Notes: generated by a model from the sequence alone, not told the origin. Positions 1 to 8,928 are shown, numbered from the stretch's first letter. The stretch is DNA of 47,527 nt from Aestuariivita sp964402685 (GCA_964402685.1 CAYODE010000010.1:1-47527), one strand, 5' to 3'. Numbers and translations: made by a program.

Positions 1-752
1 AGCCGATCCGGACCCTGGAAGAGCTGAGTGCGAAGCACGGCTTTGAACTGCTGCCATTGGCGGTCGATCACCCAGGTCAGGAGCAGAAGTCGCAGTGGCT
101 GCAAATCCGCCGTGAGCGTCCGGACTTTGTCCTGATGTGGGGCTGGGGTGTGATGAACCAAGTGGCCATTCAGGAAGCCGCAAACATCCGCTTCCCGATG
201 GAAAACTTCATCGGCATCTGGTGGTCCGGTTCGGAAAACGACGTGCTTCCAGCTGGTGACGCAGCGAATGGCTATAAATCGCTGACGTTCCACGGTGTGG
301 GCAGCGATTTCCCTGTGTTTGACGACATTCAGAAATATGTCGTTGATGCGGGCAAAGCCGCAGGCGCCGGCGATCAGATCGGCACGGTTCTCTACAACCG
401 CGGTCTTTATGCTGCGATGCTTGCGGCTGAGGCAGCCAAAACCGCACAGGGTATCCATGGCACAGCTGACATCACGCCAGCCATGATGCGCGACGGTATG
501 GAAGCTCTGGAAATCACCGAAGCGAAAATGGCCGAGCTGGGCCTGCCGAACTTCGGTCCGACCTTCACAGTGTCTTGCGGAAACCACGGTGGTGACGCCC
601 TTGTGGGTGTGACGCAGTGGGATGCATCCGCTGGTACTTGGTCGCTGATCTCTGAGTTTAAGCCGACTGATCAGGACGTGATCAACGCACTGATCGAGGA
701 AGACTCAGCTGCCTATGCGGCAGAAAACAACATCGGTTCCAACTGTAACTGA
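1..752 (+). CDS. ABC transporter substrate-binding protein, LIV type (C-terminal part)
   Basis: The reading frame is open from base 3, so the gene begins upstream of the window; about 249 residues are visible. Residues such as VDHPGQEQKSQW and LMWGWGVMNQVA, then a conserved GNHGGD segment near the end, fit the periplasmic-binding fold of branched-chain amino acid/amide transporters (Peripla_BP_6). Such proteins capture a ligand in the periplasm for an inner-membrane ABC permease. Downstream on the same strand come a LivF-type ATPase and a CoA ligase, an arrangement I know from roseobacters where the ligand is probably an aromatic or other carboxylate rather than an amino acid. The ligand cannot be read from the sequence. 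A perfect stem-loop follows the stop codon. Confidence 0.88.
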   Translation, partial: PIRTLEELSAKHGFELLPLAVDHPGQEQKSQWLQIRRERPDFVLMWGWGVMNQVAIQEAANIRFPMENFIGIWWSGSENDVLPAGDAANGYKSLTFHGVGSDFPVFDDIQKYVVDAGKAAGAGDQIGTVLYNRGLYAAMLAAEAAKTAQGIHGTADITPAMMRDGMEALEITEAKMAELGLPNFGPTFTVSCGNHGGDALVGVTQWDASAGTWSLISEFKPTDQDVINALIEEDSAAYAAENNIGSNCN

Positions 753-761
753 TGACACCTT

Positions 762-790
762 TCCGGTCGCCGTTCTGCGCGGCGACCGGA
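762..790 (+). other. Perfect 11-bp stem-loop between binding-protein and ATPase genes
   Basis: Bases 762-772 (TCCGGTCGCCG) are the exact reverse complement of 780-790, with a 7-base loop. It starts 10 bases after the binding-protein stop and has no T-run behind it, so it is not a standard terminator. In many ABC operons a hairpin at this place protects the upstream mRNA and gives the binding protein higher expression than the membrane components. That role is inferred here. Confidence 0.7.
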
Positions 791-821
791 TCCCCAACCG
801 ATCAACATAGAGACCGCGACG

Positions 822-1658
822 ATGCTGGACGCCGAGACTACGACCGAAACACAGACCGAAACTCTGCTTGAGGTCAGCAATATCGAAGTGATCTACAATC
901 ACGTGATCCTGGTGCTGAAGGGTGTGTCCCTGCGTGTACCCAAAGGCGGCATTACGGCTTTGCTGGGTGGCAACGGCGCAGGCAAGACCACGACGCTAAA
1001 AGCGATCTCTAACCTGCTTCACTCAGAACGCGGTGAAGTAACCAAAGGCACCATTACCTATCGTGGAGAGAATGTTGCCCACTCTGACCCAGCCGAGCTG
1101 GTCAAAAAGGGCGTAATTCAGGTCATGGAAGGTCGACACTGTTTCGAGCACCTGACCGTTGAAGAAAACCTGCTGACCGGAGCCTATACGCGCACCGATG
1201 GCAATGCCGAGGTCCAAAAGGATCTGGAGCTGGTTTACACCTATTTCCCCCGCTTGAAGGAGCGGCGCAAAAGCCAGGCTGGATACACGTCTGGCGGCGA
1301 ACAACAGATGACTGCAATTGGGCGTGCTTTGATGTCCCGACCAGAAACTATTTTGCTGGATGAGCCGTCGATGGGATTGGCACCGCAACTGGTGGAAGAG
1401 ATTTTCGGGATCGTGAAGAACCTGAATGAAAAAGAAGGCGTGACGTTCCTTCTGGCGGAACAGAACACCAACGTGGCCCTGCGCTTTGCGCATTACGGGT
1501 ACATCCTGGAATCGGGTCGGGTTGTAATGGACGGCCCCGCAGCGGAGCTGCGTGAAAACCCGGACGTGAAGGAATTCTACCTCGGCATGTCGGAGGAGGG
1601 GCGCAAGTCTTTCCGCGACGTGCGCAGCTATCGTCGACGTAAGCGTTGGTTGAGCTAA
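822..1658 (+). CDS. ABC transporter ATP-binding protein, LivF type
   Basis: A 278-residue ATPase of the branched-chain amino acid transporter family, energising import from the cytoplasmic face. Visible motifs are Walker A GGNGAGKT (residues 49-56), the ABC signature in YTSGGEQQM, Walker B ILLDEP and the switch histidine region replaced by LAEQN, as is usual for LivF. A polar N-terminal extension rich in Thr and Glu (about residues 4-15) precedes the domain. The ATG at 822 is the first plausible start, though its ribosome-binding site is weak. The gene lies 69 bases after the binding protein, with the stem-loop between them, and 25 bases before the CoA ligase. The matching permeases and LivG should lie upstream of the window. 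Confidence 0.93.
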   Translation: MLDAETTTETQTETLLEVSNIEVIYNHVILVLKGVSLRVPKGGITALLGGNGAGKTTTLKAISNLLHSERGEVTKGTITYRGENVAHSDPAELVKKGVIQVMEGRHCFEHLTVEENLLTGAYTRTDGNAEVQKDLELVYTYFPRLKERRKSQAGYTSGGEQQMTAIGRALMSRPETILLDEPSMGLAPQLVEEIFGIVKNLNEKEGVTFLLAEQNTNVALRFAHYGYILESGRVVMDGPAAELRENPDVKEFYLGMSEEGRKSFRDVRSYRRRKRWLS

Positions 1659-1683
1659 ACGGCGCGAAGGAAGGAACCGAGAC

Positions 1684-2925
1684 ATGAGAGGCGACGGAAC
1701 CGATATGGACGCGCATTTCGATGAGCTGGAAACCCGATCTGCTGACGAACGCGCTGCTGATTTGGCGCAGCGCTTGCCGGAACAGATAGCGCGCGCGCAG
1801 TCCGCAGCTGGCTACGCCGGAGTTTTGGACGGGATCGATCCGAAGGCGATTACCGATGCACACGCGCTGGCCGCCTTGCCTGTCTTGCGCAAATCCGAGC
1901 TTAGCAAAGCGCAAGCCTCACATCCCCCGTTTGGTGGTTTCACGCTGAAGCCTGCACAGGGGTTCGCTCATATCTTCCAATCCCCTGGCCCGATTTATGA
2001 GCCCGGTGGCGTCGATCATGATTGGTGGCGCATGGGACGTTTTCTGCACGCCGTTGGCATTGGTCAAGGCGATGTTGTCCAAAACTGCTTTGGCTATCAT
2101 TTGACGCCCGCTGGTATGATCTTTGAAAGCGGTGCGCGTGCCGTCGGCGCTGCCGTTTTGCCCGCTGGAACCGGCCAAACAGAATTGCAAGTTACCGCGG
2201 CTCGTGACGTTGGTGCTACAGCATATGCGGGCACACCGGATTATCTGAAAGTCATTTTGGACAAAGCCGACGAGATGGGCGTTGCCCTTGGGTTTACCAA
2301 GGCAGCCGTTGGCGGCGGGGCCTTGTTCCCGTCATTGCGTGCCTCCTATGCGGATCGGGGCATTACCTGTTTGCAGAGTTACGCGACAGCGGATCTAGGC
2401 AACATCGCTTATGAAAGCGCCGCTATGGAAGGCATGATTGTCGACGAACACGTTATCGTGGAGATCGTCACACCAGGGACAGGCGATCCCGTTGCACCCG
2501 GTGAGGTCGGCGAAGTTGTTGTGACGACGCTTAACCCCGATTACCCGCTTATTCGGTTCGCGACCGGTGATCTGTCCGCTGTGATGGAGGGTACCAGCCC
2601 CTGTAGGCGCACCAATATGCGGATCAAGGGTTGGATGGGTCGCGCGGACCAAACCACTAAGATCAAAGGAATGTTTGTTCGTCCGGAACAAGTGGCCCAA
2701 CTGGTCGCGCGACATGATGAAATTGTCAAAGCACGCGTGGTTGCAAGCCGAGACGGCGAGATGGACACAATGACAGTCCATATCGAGGCGGACGGCGGTG
2801 ATGCGGGGTCATATGCCGCGTCTGTCGTTGACGTGCTGAAGCTGAAAGGGACAGTAAAGGTTGTGGAGCCGGGTTCTCTGCCAAAAGACGGATTGGTAAT
2901 CGAGGACCAGCGCAGCTACGACTGA
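1684..2925 (+). CDS. Phenylacetate-CoA ligase-like AMP-forming enzyme
   Basis: 413 residues of the PaaK-like branch of the adenylate-forming superfamily: it would activate a carboxylate with ATP and join it to CoA in the cytoplasm. The segments YATADLGNIAYE, LIRFATGDLS and the C-terminal RADQTTKIKGMFVRPEQV are typical of this branch. AAGGAAGG at about 1667-1674 supports the ATG at 1684; a second ATG at 1708 (MDAHFDE) is possible. Position at the end of a LIV-type transporter operon suggests that the imported acid is trapped as its CoA thioester. The substrate is unknown; phenylacetate itself is not proven by context, since no paa ring-oxidation genes are visible. Confidence 0.85.
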   Translation: MRGDGTDMDAHFDELETRSADERAADLAQRLPEQIARAQSAAGYAGVLDGIDPKAITDAHALAALPVLRKSELSKAQASHPPFGGFTLKPAQGFAHIFQSPGPIYEPGGVDHDWWRMGRFLHAVGIGQGDVVQNCFGYHLTPAGMIFESGARAVGAAVLPAGTGQTELQVTAARDVGATAYAGTPDYLKVILDKADEMGVALGFTKAAVGGGALFPSLRASYADRGITCLQSYATADLGNIAYESAAMEGMIVDEHVIVEIVTPGTGDPVAPGEVGEVVVTTLNPDYPLIRFATGDLSAVMEGTSPCRRTNMRIKGWMGRADQTTKIKGMFVRPEQVAQLVARHDEIVKARVVASRDGEMDTMTVHIEADGGDAGSYAASVVDVLKLKGTVKVVEPGSLPKDGLVIEDQRSYD

Positions 2926-2968
2926 CACGTCCGGAACTGAGTTGAGCCTCTCAAGCTAACTGCGCGCA

Positions 2969-3892
2969 TCATGTCGCAACCTCTGACAGCACGTCGCGGA
3001 GCCACATGTGGCGCGGCGAAGACGTATTGGATGGCGACCAGACCTTCGCAATGTCAAAACCTGGAACGCGAACAGGAAGATCCAGCAGGCGCAGATCGTG
3101 CTGTCGAGAGAGTTTTTCACCGAGCGTCCGACCGATGGTCATGATCATATCTTCTGTGGTCAGGATCTCGGGCACTGTGCTTTCAAATGGGGTGGCTAGG
3201 CCAACGGTTCGAGAACGGCTAATGGCTTTCAGACCGATATCTACATTGCCTTCTACGATCCCGATTTCGGAATAGAGAAGATGCGGCAAGCTGGTATAGC
3301 TGTCGAGACTGATCGCGTTGCCAATCACTTCTACTTCCAAGTCCTTCCTCAGCAGGCACGAGAATGTCTCTTTCTTGAGGATCTTGTTTTCGAGACCTGG
3401 CAATGGCTTCCAGATTGGCCCGATGAGGATATCGAATTGGCCAGTTAGCAGCGCATTGCCATCAAGATGTGGGGATGCTGCAATAAACTCGACGCCAAGG
3501 CCCGGCGCTTGTGACCTAAGTCTCGCAGTTATGGACGCTCCGAAAATGGCCATGCAATACGCGTCGATTCCAATGGTCAGTTTTCCTTGCGCCGTTGCTG
3601 GGTCGAAGCTGTGCAAGGTTTCCAACCCCGCTTCGATATTGGCGAGCGCCGCTTTTACATGCGGCCAGAAATCAAGCGCGGCTTGCGTCGGCACCATGGC
3701 GTTTCCTTGACGCACGAGGAGTTTGTCATTCAATGCATGCCGCAGGCGCTCCAAGGCGTTGCTTGTGCTGGGCTGCGTAAGGTTTAACCGCACAGCCGCT
3801 CCGGAAACACTCCGCTCGCGCATGAGAATGTCAAAAACACGCAAGAGATTCAGGTCCAGCGTGCGTGGGATTGAGAGCGACAAGTCATTCAC
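2969..3892 (-). CDS. LysR-family transcriptional regulator
   Basis: 307 residues with an N-terminal winged helix-turn-helix (about residues 12-70, including SVSGAAVRLNLTQPSTSNALERLR) and a periplasmic-binding-like effector domain behind it. The start is a GTG at 3892; a stop lies four codons upstream in frame and the nearby ATG is out of frame. The opening LDLNLLRVFDILM resembles the NodD/LinR-like subgroup. It is divergent from the aldo/keto reductase, which is therefore its likely target, and it converges on the CoA-ligase gene 43 bases away. A dyad lies directly in front of its start codon. Effector unknown. Confidence 0.9.
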   Translation of the reverse strand: MNDLSLSIPRTLDLNLLRVFDILMRERSVSGAAVRLNLTQPSTSNALERLRHALNDKLLVRQGNAMVPTQAALDFWPHVKAALANIEAGLETLHSFDPATAQGKLTIGIDAYCMAIFGASITARLRSQAPGLGVEFIAASPHLDGNALLTGQFDILIGPIWKPLPGLENKILKKETFSCLLRKDLEVEVIGNAISLDSYTSLPHLLYSEIGIVEGNVDIGLKAISRSRTVGLATPFESTVPEILTTEDMIMTIGRTLGEKLSRQHDLRLLDLPVRVPGFDIAKVWSPSNTSSPRHMWLRDVLSEVAT

Positions 3893-3895
3893 AAG

Positions 3896-3912
3896 GTCTA
3901 TTTAATCAAGAC
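3896..3912. promoter_or_regulatory. LysR-type operator candidate
   Basis: GTCT-N9-AGAC (GTCTATTTAATCAAGAC) is a perfect short inverted repeat with an AT-rich centre, fitting the T-N11-A pattern of LysR sites. It starts 3 bases before the regulator's start codon and lies 107 bases before the aldo/keto reductase start. Inferred from sequence and position only. Confidence 0.4.
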
Positions 3913-4019
3913 TAAACATCAATTTCAACAATGTGTTTCTGAACTCTATCAATCAGTAGTCAATGCGGGCCGCGCCGTGCGTCCGTCTGCATGGCCCGCT
4001 TCATAACGTCAAAGGAAAC

Positions 4020-5078
4020 ATGATCATGCGATACAAATTGTTTGGGAACACCGGCCTCCGCGTCTCGGAGCTTTCACTTGGCACCATGACGTTCGGGGAG
4101 GCTTGGAACTGGGGGGCGTCTTCGGATGAAAGCAACAGGATGCTCGACCTGTTTCTCGATCGTGGTGGCAACTTCGTAGATACCGCCAATGTTTACACGA
4201 ACGGCGAAAGCGAGCAGTTCCTTGGCGACGCTCTGAAAGGGCGCCGCGGGGATGTTGTTTTGTCAACGAAGTTCACCTTGGCCCGCGGTGAAGGTAACGC
4301 GAATGCAGCAGGCTCACATCGGAAGAACCTGACCGAGTCTTTGGAAGAAAGCCTGAAACGGCTTCAGACGGATTACATCGACATCTACTGGGTGCATGCC
4401 CACGACATGTTCACACCGGCTGAGGAGACGTTGCGTGCCCTCGACGACGCGGTGCGTGCGGGAAAGATCCTCTATTTGGGGATCTCTGACGCACCCGCGT
4501 GGTGGGTGTCCCGCGCCAATACTCTGGCAGAGTTGCGGGGGTGGAGTTCGTTTGCTGGCCTGCAGCTTCAGTACAACCTGATCGAACGGACCGTTGAGCG
4601 CGAGTTGATACCCATGGCGGAGGCAATGGACCTTGCGATCTGCGCCTGGAGCCCGCTTGCCGGCGGTGCGTTGACGGGAAAGTACCTCGAAAAGAAGAAG
4701 GATGAGGCGCGCGCGGCGCGGTACGACGTGATCGGTCTTGGTGATTTGTTGAAAGTTAACGAGGATCGCTCCATTCGGATCGCAGAAGAGCTGGTGCAGA
4801 TTGGTCAAGAGATCGGTATGCGAGCGCACCAGGTGGCCTTGGCTTGGCTGCGTCAACGCCCGTATCGTATTCCTGTCATCCCGATCATCGGCGCCAGATC
4901 GGTTAAACAGCTAGAAGATAATCTTGCGATCCTAGAACGCGATCTTCCTGAGAGCGCCGTTGCCACGCTCGACGCATTGTCGGCTCTGCCCCCAGGATTT
5001 CCGCATGACTTTTTGGCCGGTGTCCGATCGGTTGTTTACGGTGATCTTGCGGATCAGATCGACAATCATCGGATATGA
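4020..5078 (+). CDS. Aldo/keto reductase
   Basis: A 352-residue NADPH-dependent carbonyl reductase with the (beta/alpha)8 fold. With the ATG at 4020 as start, the catalytic tetrad reads D54, Y59 (VDTANVY), K84 (STKF) and H126 (YWVHAHD). AAAGGA at 4012-4017 supports 4020 (or 4026), not the upstream in-frame ATG at 3963. The N-terminal RYKLFGNTGLRVSELSLGTMTFG is characteristic of the AKR11/12-like bacterial group. It is transcribed away from the LysR gene and is followed by about 200 bases without a gene. Substrate unknown. Confidence 0.9.
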   Translation: MIMRYKLFGNTGLRVSELSLGTMTFGEAWNWGASSDESNRMLDLFLDRGGNFVDTANVYTNGESEQFLGDALKGRRGDVVLSTKFTLARGEGNANAAGSHRKNLTESLEESLKRLQTDYIDIYWVHAHDMFTPAEETLRALDDAVRAGKILYLGISDAPAWWVSRANTLAELRGWSSFAGLQLQYNLIERTVERELIPMAEAMDLAICAWSPLAGGALTGKYLEKKKDEARAARYDVIGLGDLLKVNEDRSIRIAEELVQIGQEIGMRAHQVALAWLRQRPYRIPVIPIIGARSVKQLEDNLAILERDLPESAVATLDALSALPPGFPHDFLAGVRSVVYGDLADQIDNHRI

Positions 5079-5102
5079 TAAAAGCGAAGGCCGGTCGATG
5101 TC

Positions 5103-5120
5103 TGCGCTCCACGGAGCGCA
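5103..5120. other. Stem-loop after the aldo/keto reductase
   Basis: TGCGCTCC and GGAGCGCA form a perfect 8-bp stem around a 2-base centre, starting 25 bases after the aldo/keto reductase stop. No T-run follows, so it is not a canonical intrinsic terminator. Weaker hairpins (ATGCG/CGCAT, GTTTCG/CGAAAC) follow up to about 5205. The rest of 5079-5281 shows no gene; I found no convincing Fur- or Irr-type box. Confidence 0.45.
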
Positions 5121-5281
5121 CTTCGGTAAAGCCTCGGCGTGCGTTTCGCTTTATGCGCCAAGACGCATCTTCTGACGGGCATCACGTTTCGTTTAAGACG
5201 CGAAACCAGAGGGCTGGTAACCCGAGCGAAAAGGTTGGATAAACGGGGTTCTGTTTGCAGCTTCTTTGCAAAGGGATCGAA

Positions 5282-6955
5282 GTGACCGACACAACCCGTG
5301 AATTTGCGCCCCATGCGTCGCGGCGCCATACGTCCGGCGGGGCGCGGGTTCTTTCTGTAGTTGCTTACCTGGTTGCAGCGCTTTGCCTCTTGCCGATGGT
5401 GGCTGTCGCTATCGCGTCCATGACGGGCGGTACGGACACTGTGGCCCATCTTATGGAGACTGTGCTGCCCCGCTACGCGTTCAACACGTTGGCGCTTGTG
5501 ATCCTTGTGGCGCTTGGCGCGTTGGCCATCGGTGTCGGTGCCGCATGGTTGGTCACGATGACACGCTTTCCTGGTGTGCGTCTTTTCGAGGTTGCGTTGG
5601 TGCTGCCGCTGGCGTTTCCAGCCTATGTTTTGGCTTATGCCTATACGCACGTGCTGGATCACCCCGGGATTGTGCAAAGCACCTTAAGGGATGTGATGGG
5701 TTGGGGTCCGCGAGACTATTGGTTCCCGGAAATCAGGTCATTGGGCGGCGCCGCTGCCATGTTGGTTCTTGTGCTCTATCCCTATGTGTATCTGTTGGCG
5801 CGTGCTGCGTTTCTACAACAAAGTGCAACGGCCTTTTTGGCTGCGCGGGCCCTTGGCAAAACGGCCTTACAGGCTTTCTTCCGGGTAAGCTTGCCTATGG
5901 CGCGCCCGGCCATCGCAGGGGGCGTTTTACTTGCAGTTATGGAGACGATCGCAGATTTCGGAACTGTCGCCTATTTCGGTGTTCAGACTCTGGCGACGGG
6001 GATCTATACCAGCTGGTTTTCATTGGCGGATCGCGCGGCCGCCGCACAACTCGCGCTGTGCCTGCTCGCGCTTGCTCTGCTCTTGGCCATACTGGAGAGG
6101 TATCAACGCGGTGACGCAAAATACCACGATGTTGGGAAGCGGCAGCATTCCATGCCGCCTATGGAACTGCAGGGCTGGCGCGCCGCGTTTGCAATGTTGC
6201 TTTGTGGCTTACCCGTCCTGTTTGGTTGCTTGTTGCCAATTTTTGTCCTGTTCGAGATGGGCTTGGGGTCGGAGCAGAACCTTCTGAGTAAACGATACAT
6301 TCGCTTCATTCACAACTCTATTACACTGGCTGGCGCTGCTGCGGTGCTAACCGTGTGTGCGGCTGTCGCGGTCGGGTTTTATCAGCGGTTGCGACCCGGC
6401 AAAGCATCCGCTGCTGCGGGCTATGCCGCGCGGTTGGGCTATGCCGTGCCCGGTGGTGTGATCGCTGTAGGCTTGATCGTGCCGTTTGCGGCCTTCGACA
6501 ATGCGCTGGATGCCTGGATGCGAGCGACCTTTGATTACTCAACCGGGCTTTTGATCACAGGATCGATCTGGCTTTTGGTCGGTGCATACATGGTGCGTTT
6601 TCTTGCAGCCGCCCTTGGCGCATATGAGGGCGGTCAAAGCACGGTGCACGCGAATATGGACGCGGCTGCCCGATCATTGGGGCAGACCCCGATGGGGACG
6701 CTCCGCCGGGTTCATCTGCCGATTCTGACACCCAGTTTGCTGACGGCGTTGCTCATCGTGTTTGTCGACGTGATGAAGGAACTGCCCGCAACGCTTATTA
6801 TGCGACCTTTCAACTATGACACGCTCGCGGTGCAGGCTTATCGGCTTGCAAGCGACGAACGGTTGGAGGGGGCCGCTGTCCCGTCTTTGGTTATCGTGGC
6901 GGTTGGTTTGTTACCAGTGATCCTGATTTGTCGTCAGGTGGGTCGTCATCGTTAG
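5282..6955 (+). CDS. Iron(III)-type ABC transporter permease, FbpB-like (orphan)
   Basis: About 557 residues and about 12 membrane segments: two fused copies of the binding-protein-dependent permease domain, as in FbpB/SfuB. The segments METIADFGTVAYFGVQTLATGIYTSWF (first half, in part) and DVMKELPATLIMRPFNYDTL (second half) are typical of ferric-iron permeases and hold the EAA-loop region. The GTG at 5282 has AAAGGGA 7 bases upstream and is preferred to the TTG at 5255. Its partners FbpA (binding protein) and FbpC (ATPase) are not adjacent: upstream is an aldo/keto reductase, downstream a convergent CobW gene 24 bases away. The partners must be elsewhere. Paralogous in architecture to ThiP in this window. 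Confidence 0.85.
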   Translation: MTDTTREFAPHASRRHTSGGARVLSVVAYLVAALCLLPMVAVAIASMTGGTDTVAHLMETVLPRYAFNTLALVILVALGALAIGVGAAWLVTMTRFPGVRLFEVALVLPLAFPAYVLAYAYTHVLDHPGIVQSTLRDVMGWGPRDYWFPEIRSLGGAAAMLVLVLYPYVYLLARAAFLQQSATAFLAARALGKTALQAFFRVSLPMARPAIAGGVLLAVMETIADFGTVAYFGVQTLATGIYTSWFSLADRAAAAQLALCLLALALLLAILERYQRGDAKYHDVGKRQHSMPPMELQGWRAAFAMLLCGLPVLFGCLLPIFVLFEMGLGSEQNLLSKRYIRFIHNSITLAGAAAVLTVCAAVAVGFYQRLRPGKASAAAGYAARLGYAVPGGVIAVGLIVPFAAFDNALDAWMRATFDYSTGLLITGSIWLLVGAYMVRFLAAALGAYEGGQSTVHANMDAAARSLGQTPMGTLRRVHLPILTPSLLTALLIVFVDVMKELPATLIMRPFNYDTLAVQAYRLASDERLEGAAVPSLVIVAVGLLPVILICRQVGRHR

Positions 6956-6979
6956 ACTGGCGCGGAGATATCTGACGAC

Positions 6980-7828
6980 TTAGCTGTTCCACCAAGCGGC
7001 AATGTCCTCGCGTGACAGGTATTCCTTGGGGCCCAAAGCAACAATGCGTGTTTCATCGGTTGGGGCACGGCGCGCCGACACGTAATTGCCCACGATATGC
7101 ACTTCGTAGCCGCCATCGTCCGTCAAAATATGGCCCTTTAGTCGGTAAAGGCCTTTGGGCCTGTTTTCGAGTTTCTCTCCCAATTCTTCCCGGCTCATCG
7201 GTGCGTTGTTTTCGATTTGCCAGCTTGTATAGGCCGGATGTGGCGCGTGTGTCCGTCCTTTTGGCATCGGTGTGATGTCCGTCAACAGCGGCATAAGCGG
7301 GACGTCGGGCACGATTTGAGCATGACGTGCGGAAAGTTTGACTAAGGCCTTCGGCAGCTCAGCAGACTTCGTCACCAGAACGAGGTCGGCTGTACTGATT
7401 TGTTGGGCCACCTGACCGGCGATGGTCGCGTCTTCAAGCTGTGTGGTCAGGTTCTGCCCATCGACAAGGGTGAGGATTCCGGCATAGCTAAGCTCAGGTT
7501 CGGCGATCACAGCACTGGCAATTTCGGCCGGGTCGGCGATACCGCTGGCCTCGATTATCACGTGATCCGGCCGGGGTCTCCGATCCAACGCGCTGTCCAG
7601 CGCGTTTTGTAAGTCATCGCCCAGTGTGCAGCAAACACAGCCATTGGTGAGGGCGATCGTGTCCTCCTCGGCGCTTTCCAACAATTGAGCGTCAATGTTG
7701 ATGGCGCCAAAATCATTCACGATGATCATCAATCGCATCTGGTGATCTTCGCCCAGGATACGGTTGATCAACGTGGTCTTCCCTGCGCCCAAATAGCCCG
7801 AGACAATTGTGACGGGCAGGGGCATCAT
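6980..7828 (-). CDS. CobW/COG0523-family GTP-binding metallochaperone
   Basis: 282 residues. A P-loop SGYLGAGKTT close to the N terminus and the metal-binding CxCC motif GCVCC (C64, C66, C67) define the COG0523 family, which delivers zinc, cobalt or other metals using GTP. The C-terminal CobW domain is about residues 210-282. The start ATG at 7828 overlaps the aroC stop as ATGA (a second ATG follows at 7825), so translation is probably coupled to aroC; a longer in-frame start inside aroC is unlikely. There is no histidine-rich tail of the kind seen in some zinc members. Which metal it handles cannot be decided here; coupling to aroC does not suggest cobalamin synthesis. Confidence 0.88.
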   Translation of the reverse strand: MMPLPVTIVSGYLGAGKTTLINRILGEDHQMRLMIIVNDFGAINIDAQLLESAEEDTIALTNGCVCCTLGDDLQNALDSALDRRPRPDHVIIEASGIADPAEIASAVIAEPELSYAGILTLVDGQNLTTQLEDATIAGQVAQQISTADLVLVTKSAELPKALVKLSARHAQIVPDVPLMPLLTDITPMPKGRTHAPHPAYTSWQIENNAPMSREELGEKLENRPKGLYRLKGHILTDDGGYEVHIVGNYVSARRAPTDETRIVALGPKEYLSREDIAAWWNS

Positions 7829-8928
7829 CCGATTTTGCCCCGGTTTTCGCCGACTTGTCCCCGATGCATCAACATATGGTCCAGGATCACGCAGGCCATC
7901 ATGGCTTCGCCCACCGGCACCGCCCGGATCCCAACGCAAGGATCATGGCGCCCTTTGGTGATGATTTCGGCCGGTTCGCCACTCTTGGTGATGGTCTGGC
8001 GTGTTTGCAGAATGGAAGAGGTCGGTTTGACCGCAAACCGGACAACCACATCCTGCCCCGTTGATATGCCGCCAAGGATACCGCCTGAATGGTTCGAACT
8101 GTAAACTGGTTGGCCGTCATTGCCCATGAAGATCTCATCCGCATTCAGCTCGCCCGTCAGCATCGCTGCGGACATACCTTCGCCGATCTCGACCCCTTTC
8201 ACGGCATTGATTGACATCATCGCCGCCGCGAGGTCAGTGTCGAGTTTTCCATAGACCGGGGCACCCAGACCGGCCGGCACGCCTTTGGCGACCACTTCGA
8301 TCACGGCGCCAACCGAACTGCCAGATTTACGCAGTCCGTCGAGGTACGCGGCCCATGTTTCTGCCGCATGGGCGTCGGGCACCCAGAAGGGGTTCTGGTC
8401 GATCTGATCCCAATCAAAACGGTCGCGCTCAATTTCATGCGCGCCCATGCGGGTCATGTAACCCTTGATCTCCACCCCCGGGGCAAGCGCTTTGATCGCT
8501 TCACGCGCCAATCCGCCCGCCGCAACCCGTGCTGCGGTTTCCCGCGCTGAAGAGCGTCCGCCTCCCCGATAGTCGCGGATCCCATATTTCTGCCAATAGG
8601 TGATGTCGGCATGACCCGGGCGGAACTTTTCTGCGATGTCCCCATAGTCTTTGGAACGTTGATCGGTGTTTTCGATCATCATCTGCACGGGCGTCCCTGT
8701 GGTTTGCCCTTCAAAAACACCCGACAAAATCTTGACTGCATCGGGCTCGCGCCGCTGCGTGGTATATTTGTTTTGTCCGGGTTTGCGCCGGTCGAGCCAA
8801 TGCTGGATCATACCCTCATCAATCGGCACACCGGGCGGGCAACCGTCTACCGTAGCCCCCAGGGCTGGTCCGTGGCTTTCCCCCCACGTGGTGACCCGGA
8901 ACATCCGGCCGAAAGTATTGAAGGACAT
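7825..8928 (-). CDS. aroC: Chorismate synthase
   Basis: 367 residues, normal length. It converts 5-enolpyruvylshikimate-3-phosphate to chorismate with reduced FMN, the last common step for aromatic amino acids. Signature stretches are TWGESHGPALGATVDGCPPG near the N terminus, RGGGRSSARETAARVAAG in the middle and the conserved NADEIFMGNDGQPVYSSNHSGG, GGISTGQDVVVR. The ATG at 8928 gives MSFNTFGRMFRVTTWGESHG, the family's usual beginning. It is divergent from the TPP riboswitch/thiB and translationally overlaps the CobW gene. Confidence 0.97.
   Translation of the reverse strand: MSFNTFGRMFRVTTWGESHGPALGATVDGCPPGVPIDEGMIQHWLDRRKPGQNKYTTQRREPDAVKILSGVFEGQTTGTPVQMMIENTDQRSKDYGDIAEKFRPGHADITYWQKYGIRDYRGGGRSSARETAARVAAGGLAREAIKALAPGVEIKGYMTRMGAHEIERDRFDWDQIDQNPFWVPDAHAAETWAAYLDGLRKSGSSVGAVIEVVAKGVPAGLGAPVYGKLDTDLAAAMMSINAVKGVEIGEGMSAAMLTGELNADEIFMGNDGQPVYSSNHSGGILGGISTGQDVVVRFAVKPTSSILQTRQTITKSGEPAEIITKGRHDPCVGIRAVPVGEAMMACVILDHMLMHRGQVGENRGKIG

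Noticed and set aside
5103..5120. Stem-loop as intrinsic terminator of the aldo/keto reductase gene
   Set aside because: No U-tract after the stem; recorded only as a stem-loop.
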